Shown piece after piece: positions 12,017 through 23,980 of a DNA stretch of 64,000 nucleotides. Positions within the stretch are counted from its first letter, which is position 1. Every line of letters begins with the position of its first letter. The notes beneath the pieces were generated by a model that worked only from the letters and a program-made list of their open reading frames with translations, ran no database searches and was not told the DNA's origin. The DNA is from Ciborinia camelliae (Eukaryota; Ascomycota; Leotiomycetes; Helotiales; Sclerotiniaceae): NCBI GenBank assembly GCA_025890175.1, contig JANPYM010000008.1, forward strand, positions 859,337-923,336, read 5' to 3'. The position numbers and the translations under genes are program-made.

Positions 12017-13454
12017 GTTGTTGATATCTTGATGTCAGCGATCGATTTGAGTATAGTTTGAATTGTGTATGTTTCTTTTTGGAACCTATTCAATCGGCTG
12101 AGTTTACATAAACGTTTACGTCGGCTACGGCCTTGAAATATCTAAAAACTACGGCCTACTATTATTCACTATGGCATAGCTACTTTACTCACCCTCTCTA
12201 TTCCAAATCCTCTTTCGTACGGCTGGTAGTTATCACCGTATGTCAATAAGCAGACTGTGGATGAAAATTTGACATTAAATATTTAAATGAGGTGCCCAAA
12301 ATAGGTACTATCGACATGCAAAGGGGGGACAAACTATATAACTTGGCACCTAACAATCATCTAACTGTCTCTGCCTATAACACAATTCTGGTCCCTTTCT
12401 ATGCTAAACTGCTTGTATACTCACTCATGCCTATCGTACGCCCTTTCCGTGGCATACTACTGAGGTTAAAGGGTATTTTAGGACGACTCACTATGCCGTC
12501 CTGTCAGCTGGTCCTCTCTATTCTCGCATCCAACAATTACACCATTCAACAATGACAAGTTGTATATTTCGCAGAAGCCAACGATAGTGACAAGCTTGCC
12601 ATCACAACGTTTTGGGGATATTCATATGATGCCGACAATTTGCATAAGAGCAATATTCGATACTAGCTAGAATTAAAGTCCATGCATATCAACTGCATTT
12701 GGACTGTCAATATTCGCCGCAGTCCTATGTATCTCGCCAGAGCAACCTCTGTTTAGGTTTTGAGAATGGCTGTACAGAAAGTATTCCCCGCTACTCGACT
12801 GCAGTATATCCATTCGTGTATTGTTTTTGATGCAGATTCAGTTCGCAAAGCCACAAAACGTGGAAGCCGTATTCATCAATACGCTGTGAATTTAGATCAA
12901 TAATGAAATGACGTTGAAGGAAGGACATGCACAAGTTGTGGCTTCAACGTGAGTGAGGCGGTGCACGATTTCGGCAGGTAGGCCTTATTAAGCCGGCTAG
13001 ACCTTGGCAGGCTTAACCGTACGGCTAGGAAATAAAATTTGCCGGATCTGCTAGTGTTTCCACACTTGAGATCGGCATCTTATGGGCCCATGAACTTCAT
13101 CCCCGGGCCGCATGGTTTCGGGCCGATATTCTAGGCTAAATTTTTAATGCGTGTGTTGTGTTTCGTTTTAATGCTCTTTTTTTAAATACGATTTCGAATT
13201 TATTTTATCGCTGGTTTTTAGTTGTCGTTCTTGTTCGTTGAGGGTTTGCAAAATGTAAAAAGCCAATCAGTATTTTGAGTATTTTAATGGTTTCTTGAGA
13301 AAATGTAGTAGGTTAAGGTTTTTAGCAAGTTATATTTGGAAGCTCGGGAGTAACGTTCAGTAGGAGCTAGATGGTGCTTCATTACATACAACTAATTCAA
13401 TGTTTCTAGACAGCCATGTCCATAACGCCCCAGTTAGCAAGCTGCAAGTGCTCA
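12017..13454. other. Intergenic region between the BTB gene and the FAD oxidoreductase
   Basis: No supported gene. GC-richer patches near 12960-13030 and 13080-13130 contain repeated GCCGGCTAG/GGGCCGA-like words. An 87-codon frame at 12292-12555 shows no coding signs. The segment next to 12016 should hold the BTB promoter. Confidence 0.5.
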
Positions 13455-15363
13455 TTACGTCCGACACAATCTTCCAATCGCATCCTCCACCCACCTCTCA
13501 CTTCCCACACACGTTGGACAATAGAAGACGTCATCACCATCGTAAGTCCTCTTCACCTCTTCCAATTTCGGCAAACTCACACCATAGAAATCCTGCAAAT
13601 AATCCGGATCTAATCTATCCGCCTCATTCATATAACAACCAGTATCAGGCGCCAACTTCTTCATCGCTCCGACTTTCGTATATGTTATATCATCCTTAAT
13701 TTTTTGGGCAGTTGCCACATCAGTATCTCGAGCCCATCCACGTGCTACGACATTGTGTACGTATGAAGACCGCCATGCGGGGTTCAGTCCTGAACTAGGA
13801 TCGGGGACGAAAACTTGGCCACCTCCCACCAGATTAACAGAAGTAGTAGCAAATTGTCCTTGTGGGCCAGCAGTGATATTCAGCATCTCGCCGAGATCCG
13901 TCAAAGAAGATGTCAGTGCTGTGCGGTCTAAAAGATATGAGCCAATAGCCCCTGGCCCAATACCTGCTGCAGATTTGCCACCTGAAAGTGTCTGATAGTA
14001 TGCAGCGTAAGTGGGAAACGTTTGATAGGTTGAACGGATAAATAAGCTTGAGTTGTACTGCTCAAGTCTGGACATTAGAGGTGCAAGTATGTTTTGAGTG
14101 TCGCTAAGAGGTTTCTTGGACACAGCTAAGACATGTTGGTAGCCGGAAGTAAAATTTTCAAAAACAGGGCCTTCGCTTTGTACCGCCCAGTACCCATACC
14201 CAGAAAGACCAGCATCATTGAGATTTGGATATGCAGAATATAACAATGTCAACGCAGCCATGAATTCTGGAATGTATGCATCGGTCAATGGTGCGATGGC
14301 TAGTGTTTGGGTGGAAATTGATGTCGTTGGGTAGGCCTTGACAATGGTTGAGACGACTACTCCATATGTTCCACCTCCTCCACCTCGAATGGCGAAATAT
14401 AGATCTTGGTTTTGACATTTGTTTGCAGTGACGATTTCTCCACTTGCAAGTACCACTTCAGCTTCGAGTATTTGATCGGCACCAAGGCCATAGTCACGAG
14501 ATGCAGGGGAATGACCTCCTCCTTGAGCCCATCCTCCAATACAACCTACAGTCTATAGTATTATCAGCCTTATACCGGTCATTCATCAATCTTGGCAAAT
14601 ACCGGATCACCACCTCCCACAACAATCACGTTTTGTTTCGTGGCTTCTGCATAGACATCTTCCCACGCATAACCTCCAGCAATTTTAAACGCACTTCCTT
14701 CCCAGTTCGAAGATTTACAACCATCGGAGGATGAATAGGTATTCTGGAAAATGATACCTTGTCTAAGATATCTGATCCAGACTTCCAGGCTGCCATAGCC
14801 GGTAGATCTATGTGGAGAAGGATTAATTACCTCGACATCAATCATTCTATCGTCCCACTGGAGTCAATTCGCTTACCTCCCCAGTAGATCATGGCCAGTA
14901 TTTCTGACCACCAGCCTAATATTATTCTTCCTAGCAAAATCAATTCCCCTGGCAACATCTTCGGGCGTCGTCGCATTTACAGCATATCTAGGAGCATGTC
15001 CAATAGAGCAATTCCCTGGAACGCCACCTGCTGCGAAATCAACCGGTGGGCAATCATTGTTGATTGGAAAAAATAGAGCAATTGGATCATTTGCAACGAG
15101 CTCCTCGTCTGACAATTCTTCTACGACTGTAGCGCACGCTTCCAAGTTTTGGTATGATCCTGGATAGCAAACAATCGCTGCAGGTATTGCATTGATCAGT
15201 TTTCCAGATATTGACGCATTTAATGATCGCCATGAAGTCTGGGATGGCCAACAGCCATCAGTTGGCCCCTATAATCTGTCAGGCATGATTATTTTATCAA
15301 ACTGGGGTGGACTTGCACATTTGCAGCTTCGCGCGTATTCTGATCTTGTTTTATGACCAGCAT
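13455..15363 (-). CDS. VAO/berberine-bridge-type FAD-dependent oxidoreductase; start and signal peptide uncertain
   Basis: Exons from the start: 15363-15313, 15268-14877, 14807-14603, 14552-13455, giving 581 residues; introns are 44, 69 and 50 nt. It is a covalent-flavin oxidase of the BBE family. The FAD-binding PCMH domain has VNATTPEDVARGIDFARKNN and RNTGHDLLG, where His143 is the usual 8-alpha flavin attachment site. It also has FKIAGGYAWEDVYAEA and the glycine-rich GCIGGWAQGGGHS, with DPTVG where bicovalent members have a Cys, so probably single attachment. The C-terminal BBE domain ends NEADRLDPDYLQDFYG, then DDVFYCPTCVGSE. Substrates in the family are sugars, alkaloids and aromatic alcohols; none can be assigned. 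Oddly, the best signal peptide (from ATG 15418, MLRYLFYSFALLPFISAADA) is in a different frame from the downstream exon 1 reading REAANVQ. The only ATG in the correct frame is at 15363, giving a start without a secretion signal. Confidence 0.78.
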
Positions 15364-15418
15364 CTGCAGCAGAAATGAAAGGCAATAATGCGAAAGAGTA
15401 AAAAAGGTATCGAAGCAT

Positions 15419-18400
15419 TTTTTTGGATTTGATACTGGATGTATGAAGATCACTTCAGGTGGAATTCCAAAGATGAACCGGATGTCTCAGGATTTATGTA
15501 GTACGAGATCCCATGCAAGTTCATGTCGTAAGACGCAGGAAAGTCAAGAGGCGTTCATACATTACAGGGAACGTTTTGACATGCAGATTATGCGAATACG
15601 ACAGTCATGCATTCAATCAAGTTCTATGGCGGTTATCAACTCAAAATCATCATCATGGCTCATATCGAGGAAGATAATAGGTAGCATGGAACTTCAATTG
15701 CGGATATAGGGAGAATTGAGGGCGAGCTCCGCACGCGCGTGTTTTAGAGCCCTTTAGATTTTGGCTTTCAACTTAAAGGGGTATTTATTAAGAGAGGGGC
15801 TATTTTTCAATTACTATTATCATCATTTATAGGATTCGTATAATTCGTATGATTATTCGTATGGTTGGTATGATTTTTCGTATGATTCATAGGTTTATAG
15901 GTCGTAGGTTCGGTAGATTTATAGAAAAATCATGTGTTTATGCGATTGATATTGGAATTCGGAGTTTTTAGTTTTCCAATTCGGGATAATGTTATGTGAT
16001 ATTAGGAAAGATTGCGCAGTAGAAAAAGTACAGCTTTATGCCTGAGACGAAGTGGAAGGGTTTCGGGGCAGGAGCAAAAAACCAATCCATTTTACTACAA
16101 TCGGTTCACATAATTTAATCATATAACTTCTTTCGCTTCGCATGCCATATCCAAAAACGATTTTGCTGCAATCTGATTATATTAGTTTACCATACCAGAA
16201 TCTCCGGACGCCAGGGGGAAAAGTTTGGAAAAAGGGGAAAATCGTGTACGTCCCCCCTCCGCCAAAGATCAATTGCTAGTACAGTATATCTAATTTTTCA
16301 GGCTCTGTAGGCCCGCCCACGCTCCTATATAAATCCATTTTGTGATATAGAACAACTTTTATTCGCAGGCATTGGAAAATCACGTGCCGGTATGCGTTAG
16401 CCGATATCTCGCTTATACCCACGGTCCCTTATGCTCCTTCCTACCTAGGTAGGCCCGGGTGTAGGTAGATTATGTTAAATAGCCAGAACTCCCCCGGCCT
16501 ATTCTTGAGAAATCTCTGGTCAGGTCTTATCAACCTCATCCTACAAATTTTTCCTCTCATAAATGTTCCTTCCTTCTCTATCAGTTGCATGATTTACTCG
16601 CTTGGTTCTGTCTTAGGTTTGTCATTTAAGCAAAATTGCTATCATTGATTGTATCTTGTAATCTCCTTTTTCTAATAGCAATTGAGTCGAATTTTTGAGA
16701 ATGTTTCTTTCCATGGGCCTTTCCGTTTCGGCCAATTTTCTGTTTCTTCATGACATATCCTGCATTGCATTGCCACTTTGAAGCGATTCCATAAGCCTCT
16801 CTTATCGTTCCATCCTCGCGTACTTGATTTGTTCGTAATTTCTTGCCCAATTTTCATACTGGTGTAATATCAAGAGCCATCAGCGAACGTCCGTCCTACC
16901 ACCTTTCCCGTACGTCTTTTCGTTAGGAGTGTTCTCGATTTTGTTTTCTAAAATGATATCAATATTTGAGTTGGTTACTTGAAATCGCCGGAAGGAAGAA
17001 ACTGAAAGTCTTATCCACCAACCATGATGAAGTCATTGTTCTATACATGGAAAATCTAAATGTTGGTACCCGGTGGTAAACCCATCCACCCGTTCTATAG
17101 CCATATTATCGCTGGTTTAGATTCTCACTGAAACGGTTACTTGCAGCACGGGTTCTAAAATACTGAGGGCTACTCGGTATAGATCCTATATGTACTTTAC
17201 CTTCATACCAACACTCGGCTAGATCCTGATGATTAGTTATTGCTCTGCCACGTATCTCTTTACCATATACCATATTGGATAGTCAAGAAAGTTCATAACC
17301 ATCAAAAATACACGTCATCACCACTTCTGATCTGAACTATTCAAACCCATTCGTTGATTTGACCCATCCATTAATTAGTCGTGTTTTTAGTGCCTCAATG
17401 GGGTCCGTCGATTGATGTTAAACAATCCATCCGAACGATAATCCTCATTAGTTTATGTGATGTAATATATTTGCGAATTGATAGATATAACAGGGGTAGA
17501 AGTCTGCTATTCCCAACTTTATCGTCACTATAAAGAGGCCAAGGTTTTTTTGTGGTGATCATATATGCCGAAGTAGCATGTAAAACTATGTAAGTTTTTT
17601 TTCGCTAAAAAGTAAACCAAAAGTTAAGCTAAAAGTAGAGCTAAAAGTACGTTTTCAGGAATTCAAGTTGCCCAATTAGTTGATCTGACACTCTATTCCG
17701 ATAAATTCTCTCGATAGTCAACTGAAAGACCGATCATTCGTAGTATAACGGGAGTACTCTCATGCCGAGAGAGTTAAAATCAATAACTGTGTAATTCCGA
17801 AAGCTTTATCAATCAACTATTTCAAAATAACTGTTACATGTGTAGATTATTATTAATTCATACATTTCTACAAACTGTGGTTATGACTCATTTATGTTCG
17901 AGGAAGGAAGTTACCCGTTGGCAGAATACCAAGATAAACCATTCTCCTTATTAGTCTTTCAAGAAACTTGCGCTGGGTAGACTCAATTATTGAGGATACA
18001 TTCCCCGACAATTAATAGTATTTTTCAGGGGGTATGGTCCAGTTCGCCCTATTATTACATTAATGGGATTCTCAAGTCTTCAACCAATTCCAATCAATCG
18101 TGTAGTCCCGCCTCGTTTATTAGGCTTTTCTTAGAGCTATAGCTATCTTCGCTTTCTCATTGCATTATACAACTCAATATCTTCCAAATGATCAATCTGC
18201 ATAGATCTACCTTCATTATCTTGATATATAAGCATCTTAGAGTGGTCTGTGTCCCAGAGAAGTACATTTTGTCGCCAAGATTATCGGCATATCTGCCATT
18301 ATTATCAATAAAATGTTGTTCCGCGTGAGCGATATACCCCGCGAGATCTACATTTTGTCTCCGAAATTACTAGAATACCTAGCATTCTTATCAATGAGAT

Positions 18401-18800
18401 GACGTGCATGAGTGCTATACCCTCCACCGATCTTCATATAATGAAGGAAAATCGAAACTCTCTGAATAAATGTGTCTAAGTACTGCAAGTTTGTCCTGTT
18501 TGCTCAACAATTGCGCTCGCACGGTTCACTCCAAAAAATCTATATAATGAGGTACCAGGCCCTCTTCATTTTCCTTTCTTCTTTCTTCATTACAATCTTC
18601 TACAATACAAAAAAATCCTACAGGGGGAGCTCAGCAGCTCTATTTCACCCGGAGATAAAGCCTGACATAGTCAGTGGCAAGGTAAATAACCCTTTTCATC
18701 TAACCCCCCAATCCCCCCTTTGAATAAATGCTAACTAAATTATAGAGTGCGATCAGTCGTCTGGCAAACACTGATCCTTCGATTTGTTCCCTTGTGAGAT
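15419..18800. other. Gene-free stretch with decayed repeats
   Basis: About 3.4 kb without a supported gene. It includes the leader of the FAD oxidoreductase, a TATTCGTATGATT-like microrepeat (15830-15900) and a TACCTAGGTA copy at about 16441-16452. Near 17340-17380, CCCATTCGTTGATTT/CCATTAATTAGTCG looks like a mutated left end of the element at 19557. Short open frames (for example 16626-16850 minus) have no recognisable family. Confidence 0.45.
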
Positions 18801-19085
18801 GATCCCGCTTCGATCTCATCTCCCCCCCCTCCAGATGATCCCGCTTCGATCTCATCTCCCCCCCTCCAGATGATCCCGCTCCGATCTCATCCCTCCAGAA
18901 ATGATCCCGTTCTGATCTCATTTCGCCCCCTCCAGAGATGATCCCGTTCTGATCTCATTTCGCCCCCTCCAGAGATGATCCCGTTCTGATCTCATTTCGC
19001 CCCCTCCAGAGATGATCCCGTTCCGATCTCATCTCGCCCTTTTATAGATGATCCCGTTCCGATCTCATCTCGCCACCTTGTGAAG
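18801..19085. repeat. Minisatellite, about 8 units of 31-37 bp
   Basis: Each unit begins GATCCCGYTYYGATCTCATYT, runs through a C-rich stretch (CGCCCCCTCCAGA) and ends GAT. Unit starts are near 18801, 18836, 18871, 18903, 18941, 18977, 19015 and 19050. The four middle units are nearly identical and the flanking ones diverge, typical of tandem expansion from the centre. Confidence 0.85.
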
Positions 19086-19124
19086 TTGATTTCTATCTTC
19101 TTCAGTCAGCATCTTTCCTTTTCC

Positions 19125-19164
19125 CCGTCTCAAGATCTCACGACCTAGTGAGATCTTGAGACGG
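19125..19164. repeat. Perfect inverted repeat, 17-bp arms, 6-nt loop
   Basis: The left arm CCGTCTCAAGATCTCAC (19125-19141) is followed by loop GACCTA and the exact reverse complement (19148-19164). It lies just after the minisatellite, whose units also contain GATCTCAT. It could extrude as a cruciform or be the remnant of a short hairpin element. No T tract follows to suggest a terminator, and no adjacent gene is known. Confidence 0.9.
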
Positions 19165-19556
19165 CATTTTTTTGCTCCTCGGGTCGGGTCACGTGACCAT
19201 TCGCTAAGCTATTTTGGGAGTCTGCATTAAGTCAAACTGATCGGTTCTCTCCCCTTCAAGACCTCCATATTTCGTATAATCAAATGGAAATGGACCGGGA
19301 AGAAGACTGCCTATCGGTACAATCATGTGATCGTACATAGGGGCCATACCATATGGATTAGCGCAGGAACTAGCACTTCAACATCTCTATATAAGGGATC
19401 ACTTTAGCATAGCATTATAGGAATGAAGAATCATCATACACATACATAGCATCAAGTACTTTACACTTTGAACCATCACCAGGTTGATACCAACATATGA
19501 TGATCTGGAATCTTAACTTGGAAGTTGAGTGATTTGAGAAATCGTGAGTAGCGATG

Positions 19557-19934
19557 TGGTCCACCCCGTTCGTCAATTCGGCCCATTAATTAATGGGATC
19601 CCCTTACCCGAACGGGGCGCCCGATTAGTTAATCGACTCTATCTATCTAAAAATCGACTTTTTTGAAAATAGAAAAATTCGATTTAAAATATTTTAAAGC
19701 TTTTTATATTAAAAAAAGTGATTAATATTAATAGATTTTAATTTTATTATTGTTTTCAATATATCAATTAGAAGTTTCATTAATTAATAAATATTTAATT
19801 AATCAATAAGCTTTCCCATTCGTCAATAAAGAGCCCATTAGCTAATCGGGCGTCCCGTTCGGGTAAGGGGTTCCCATTAGCCAATGGGGTGGTCCGATTA
19901 GTTAATGGGCCGGATTGATGAACGGGGTGGACCA
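19557..19934. mobile_element. 378-bp inverted-repeat element (MITE-like) with 4-bp GATG duplication
   Basis: The ends are TGGTCCACCCCGTTCGTCAA at left and its near-complement at right. Similarity continues inward through GGCCCATTAA, CCCCTTACCCGAACGG and CGCCCGATTAG for about 80 bp at left and 100 bp at right; the right arm has about 24 extra bases. The centre is very AT-rich. GATG sits directly outside both ends (19553-19556 and 19935-19938). No coding capacity is present, so any mobility would depend on a transposase elsewhere. The class is unknown. Confidence 0.75.
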
Positions 19935-22654
19935 GATGACTGGATAAAAACAGCAAATATCAAGAAAAATTTGGGAACTCCCTCTCTGAAGGTCTTTGTT
20001 TTTGTAGCTGTCAAATTCTGACTACTCGTACTACTGTTTCCAGTCTTTGTAGATAATTGCATGATTCAGATCTTATAGAGGCATTGAGTTCTTGATGATT
20101 AGTTGAAACTACTGTGTTTATACTTGTAGAAGCAATATAGACGTCATGAACATGGTGCATAGAGCTACAAAAATATATAAACGTTTGGATAAACATTTGA
20201 ACAGGCATTCGATCGAGTGCATTCACTTTCATCATGCCTCCATTTCTATCTCAACTACAGCATGCATCTTCGGGTATAAGGGAGACTCCATTAACATCCT
20301 ATGAATGTTCATGCCCTCCCAAGTTAGCTAGATCAATATATATAGGAAGATTTAGCAGAGCTGTTGTGATTTCGGATTTTGCCATACAGTGCCAAATATT
20401 TTCAAGATTGCATATTCAGATTGCGGTTATATAATTCTGTATAATAATGGAGTTATGAGTGTCTTTGATTGTATATGTTATTATAATATCATGACTCGGA
20501 GCTTCAATATTGCTGATCAACATACTGAAAGAGCAAAATAGAATCGATAATAAAGACCACACTGGTTATATTATTAAAGTACTCTATTCGCAATAGGATT
20601 ATTACTCTAGAATAGTTAATTGCTGTATAGAAATCATGACTTGGAAGAAGATAGACAGAAGACCATGGGCCGGGGTTGCTTCAGAAATAGCCTTATCTCT
20701 ATCTCTTCTCTTCTCTTCTCTCACATATATATCTCTCCAGGCTATCTCTATCTCTTCTCTATCTCTATCTCTATTTCTAACATACATACTATAAAACATC
20801 TCATTAATTAAGTGAAACGGTTTCTAATTGGGTTGTCAAAAAGTACGTAAGGTCTATATGGGAACATATAGGGCTCTACAAGCTCGTGCTTTTATATATT
20901 ATTGCTTGAACTTGAAAGTATTACTGAAGAGATATGTGAATGGCTTTGAATTGGTGTATATAGACTCTAGAAGATCTCTTTGACTCTGTAATTTAATGGA
21001 GGACGATGGAGAGTGTGAATTTGATGAGTGGAAGACCTCCTTATACTACAGTAAATTAATATCATCCCCTCATCCTTCAAATCTCCTTCTCCTCTCTCCC
21101 ATCCCATCTAATTACATCCAGTCCCATGACCCCACACTCAACCTACCAAAACAATCTAAGCATATAATACCGTCCCCTTCCCTTCCCTTGCAGCACGATA
21201 TCCTTTCCCCCCAAAAAGGCCCATGAAGAAAATTGTATACTCATTACGTGAGTACGTTCCCCAAGTCCCTTTCCAGTGTACAGTAATCCCTCTTTCATAC
21301 TCTCTATCTATACTTCAGCTTTCGATCCGAGATTGCAGGTATTGAGCAACAGTCATCTGCGGTTTTAGGTGACGACTTTCTCACAATAGTATAGGTGTAA
21401 TAGAAGTGAAAAATAACAACCATCCCTGATAGAGTTTTTAAAATTAGCCACGGTACTAGTGTTATCTTCTCCCTATTAACAACACACATCCTCATCCACC
21501 CTCAACATAGCGAAACGAATCCACGCTCCCAGAACCATATCAAATTCCACCTAAGCCCAACACCCTGTTCTCCCCATACGACTTAATAAACCCGTTGCTT
21601 CACTCGATTAGGTATTCTTCACTCAACAGTTCCATCAAGAATCCTTTCTTAGTGACTTGATCTTAGAGAACAAGAGCATGAAGTAGTGTATATATCAATA
21701 TACTATCCATCACGATAGATCTAGGAGTTTCAAGTGGAAGTTTATTGAGGTGTTTATTTAATATTCTTCATCTCTCTCTCTCTCTCTCTATAATATAACA
21801 ATCACTCTTCCTCAAAATCACTCTATCCCCAAGATATGTATTCCCAATAACTCCTTTTTAACAATCCCCCAAACCATACAACCTTTCCTCTCTACCCCCT
21901 TCCCCCCCACTATACTATATATAAATATAAAATTCATCCCTCATATTCCGTTCCTCCTCTCCCTCCCCTCCATACCCTCCAGAACCTCAAACAAAACAAG
22001 CCAACACAAGACAAGCCAATACAATTAATAATCCAAACGAATAATCAAATCAACTCTCCCATCCTCCTTATCCCCATCCCCATCCATCCATTCACCACCC
22101 AAATTCACCACCCAAATTCTCAACCTCGTACTCGTAACCTGAATCAATATTCAGATTCAGATTCAGATTCAGATGGAAAGTAGGGTGTAGGGTTCTGGAA
22201 ATGTCACAATGGAATCTTAGGTTACAAATGGTAATGATCGAATTTAGATATCTACCTACCCAATATATACATACATATTTAAAATGATACATTTCCCCCT
22301 CCGTCCCCCTCCATCCCTCTCCATCTCTCTCCATCTCTCCATCCCCCTCTCCATCTCCATCTCTCTCTCTCTCCCCCATAACTTACAAAGCCGCCTGTCT
22401 GTCTGTCTGCCTGCCTGCCTGCCTACCTACCTACCTCCGTCCCTCCCTCCCTACCCACCTACCTACCTACCTACATATATATATCAACATCACTTTTACA
22501 TACCTACCCAGATGAGTAACTCAATTGAGTATATCGACTACAAAACAAATCCAAACGAAATATAAGATAAGACAAATAAATATTTCCACACATATTTCTT
22601 GTACTTGAAAATTTATATATTCGAGGGTGAGGTTGCTATATCTAGGTATGGATA
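19935..22654. other. Gene-free AT-rich stretch with microsatellites
   Basis: No gene was supported. Visible are TCTCT-rich tracts (20695-20780, mostly CTATCTCT), a (TC)n run at about 21771-21790, pyrimidine-rich CCATCTCT repeats (22290-22375) and a CTGTCTGCCTGCCTACCTAC tract (22396-22475) that grades from CTGT to CTGC to CTAC units. Open frames here are low-complexity translations of these runs. Confidence 0.5.
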
Positions 22655-23550
22655 TGCAAGGCATGGATGGAGCTAAAGAGAGGGCTAGAGCTAGGGCGGG
22701 AACTAGAGCTAAAGAGAGGGCTAGAGTATGAGCTAAGGCGGAAGCTAAAGAGCTAAAGAGAAGGCGGGAGGGGTTAGAGCAGGAATTAGAGCTAAAAAGA
22801 AGACTAAAGAGAAGGCTAGAGTTAGGACGGGAATTAGTGAGGAAATTAAAGCTAAAGAGAGAGCTAGAGCATAAGTTAGGGCGGGAATTGGCGTAGGAAT
22901 TAAAACTAAAGAGAAAGCAGGAATTAGAGCTAGGGCAGAAACTAGAGCTAAAGAGAAGGCTAAAGAGAAGGCTAAAGAGAAGGCTAAAGAGAAGACTAAA
23001 TAGAAAGCGGAAGCTAAAGAGAGGGCTAAAGTATAAACTAAAGTTAGGATTTAAAAACTAAAAAAATAGTTAAAGGAAGAGTTAAAGTAAGAGCTAAAAC
23101 TAGAATGAGAGTTAAAGTTAAAGAGAAGGCTAGAGCATAAGCTAGGGCGGGAACTAGCGCGGGAACTAGAGCTAAAGAGAGGGCTAAAGAGAGGGCTAAA
23201 GAGAAGGCTAAAAAGAAGGCGGGAACTAAAGAGAGAGCTAAAGCAAGAGCTAAAGCTAGAATGGAAATTAGAAAGAAAACTAAAGCATAAACTAAAGTTA
23301 AAGTGGGAGTTAAAAAGAAAGCTAAAGAGAGAGCTAAAGCAAGAGCTAAAGCAAGAGCCAAAGCTAAAATAGAAACATAAACTAAAACTAAAAAGAAGGC
23401 GGGAACTAAAACATAAACTAAACTAAAGCAAGAGCCAAAGCTAGGCCTAGCGAGAGTTAAAAAGAGGGCAGGCAGGACTTAGGCCCTAAAAAAATAGCCT
23501 AAAAAAATAACTAAAGTAAGGATGAAAAAGAAAGCTAAAGTTAGAGCTAA
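22655..23550. repeat. Degenerate hexamer-based satellite, about 0.9 kb (GCTAAAGAGARG/GCTAGAGCTAGG)
   Basis: The plus strand is a continuous, imperfect series of GCTAAA, GAGAGG, GCTAGA, GCGGGA and AACTAGA words, spaced mostly in sixes. The minus strand therefore has an open frame (23044-23361) reading only Ala-Leu/Ser-Leu-like residues, which is a by-product. Units vary by transitions and by one- or two-base slips, indicating an old array. Confidence 0.8.
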
Positions 23551-23743
23551 TTAAGTTACGTCAAGTCAATACGTAAGATTCCCTCTCCCCATTCCCTCTC
23601 CCAACTCTCAACTCCCAACTCCAATCCCCAATCTGCCATACCCAAGAGCTAAAACATGATCGAGTAACTACCTAGGTAGGTAACAGGTAGGTAGGTAACT
23701 AACTTATAGATAACTACTAAACTTATAAAACAGACAGACTGCA

Positions 23744-23825
23744 CTTACCTTCCCTTCCCCTTACCTTCCCTTCCCTTACCTTCCCTTCCCTTACCTTCCC
23801 TTCCCTTACCTTCCCTTCCCTTTCA
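23744..23825. repeat. CCTTCCCTTCCCTTA tandem array
   Basis: About five copies of a 15-bp pyrimidine unit occur in a row, giving strong strand asymmetry. The first copy is slightly irregular (CCCCTTACC). Confidence 0.85.
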
Positions 23826-23917
23826 TTACCTAATGATTAGAGCAACTAACTCCATCCCATAACTACCTACCCACCTACCCACCTAGAAAATTACGCGAAT
23901 ATCCATTTGATTAACAC

Positions 23918-23980
23918 TCAACCCAACCAAACCAAACCAACCAAACCAAACCAACCAAACCAAACCAACCAAACCAAAAC
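23918..23980. repeat. AACCAAACCAACCAA tandem array
   Basis: Repeats of AACCAAACC/AACCAACC span about 60 bp and end at CAAAACAAACAGC. The strand is almost purely A and C. Confidence 0.85.

Noticed and set aside
13753..14734. Plus-strand open frames opposite the FAD oxidoreductase
   Set aside because: They are shadows of the conserved minus-strand exons.
18801..19085. CRISPR-like regular repeats
   Set aside because: Units are contiguous with no unique spacers, and the genome is fungal; it is a minisatellite.
23044..23361. Hydrophobic Ala/Leu-rich minus frame that looks like a membrane protein
   Set aside because: It is a direct translation of the hexamer satellite; the two-residue periodicity comes from the repeat.
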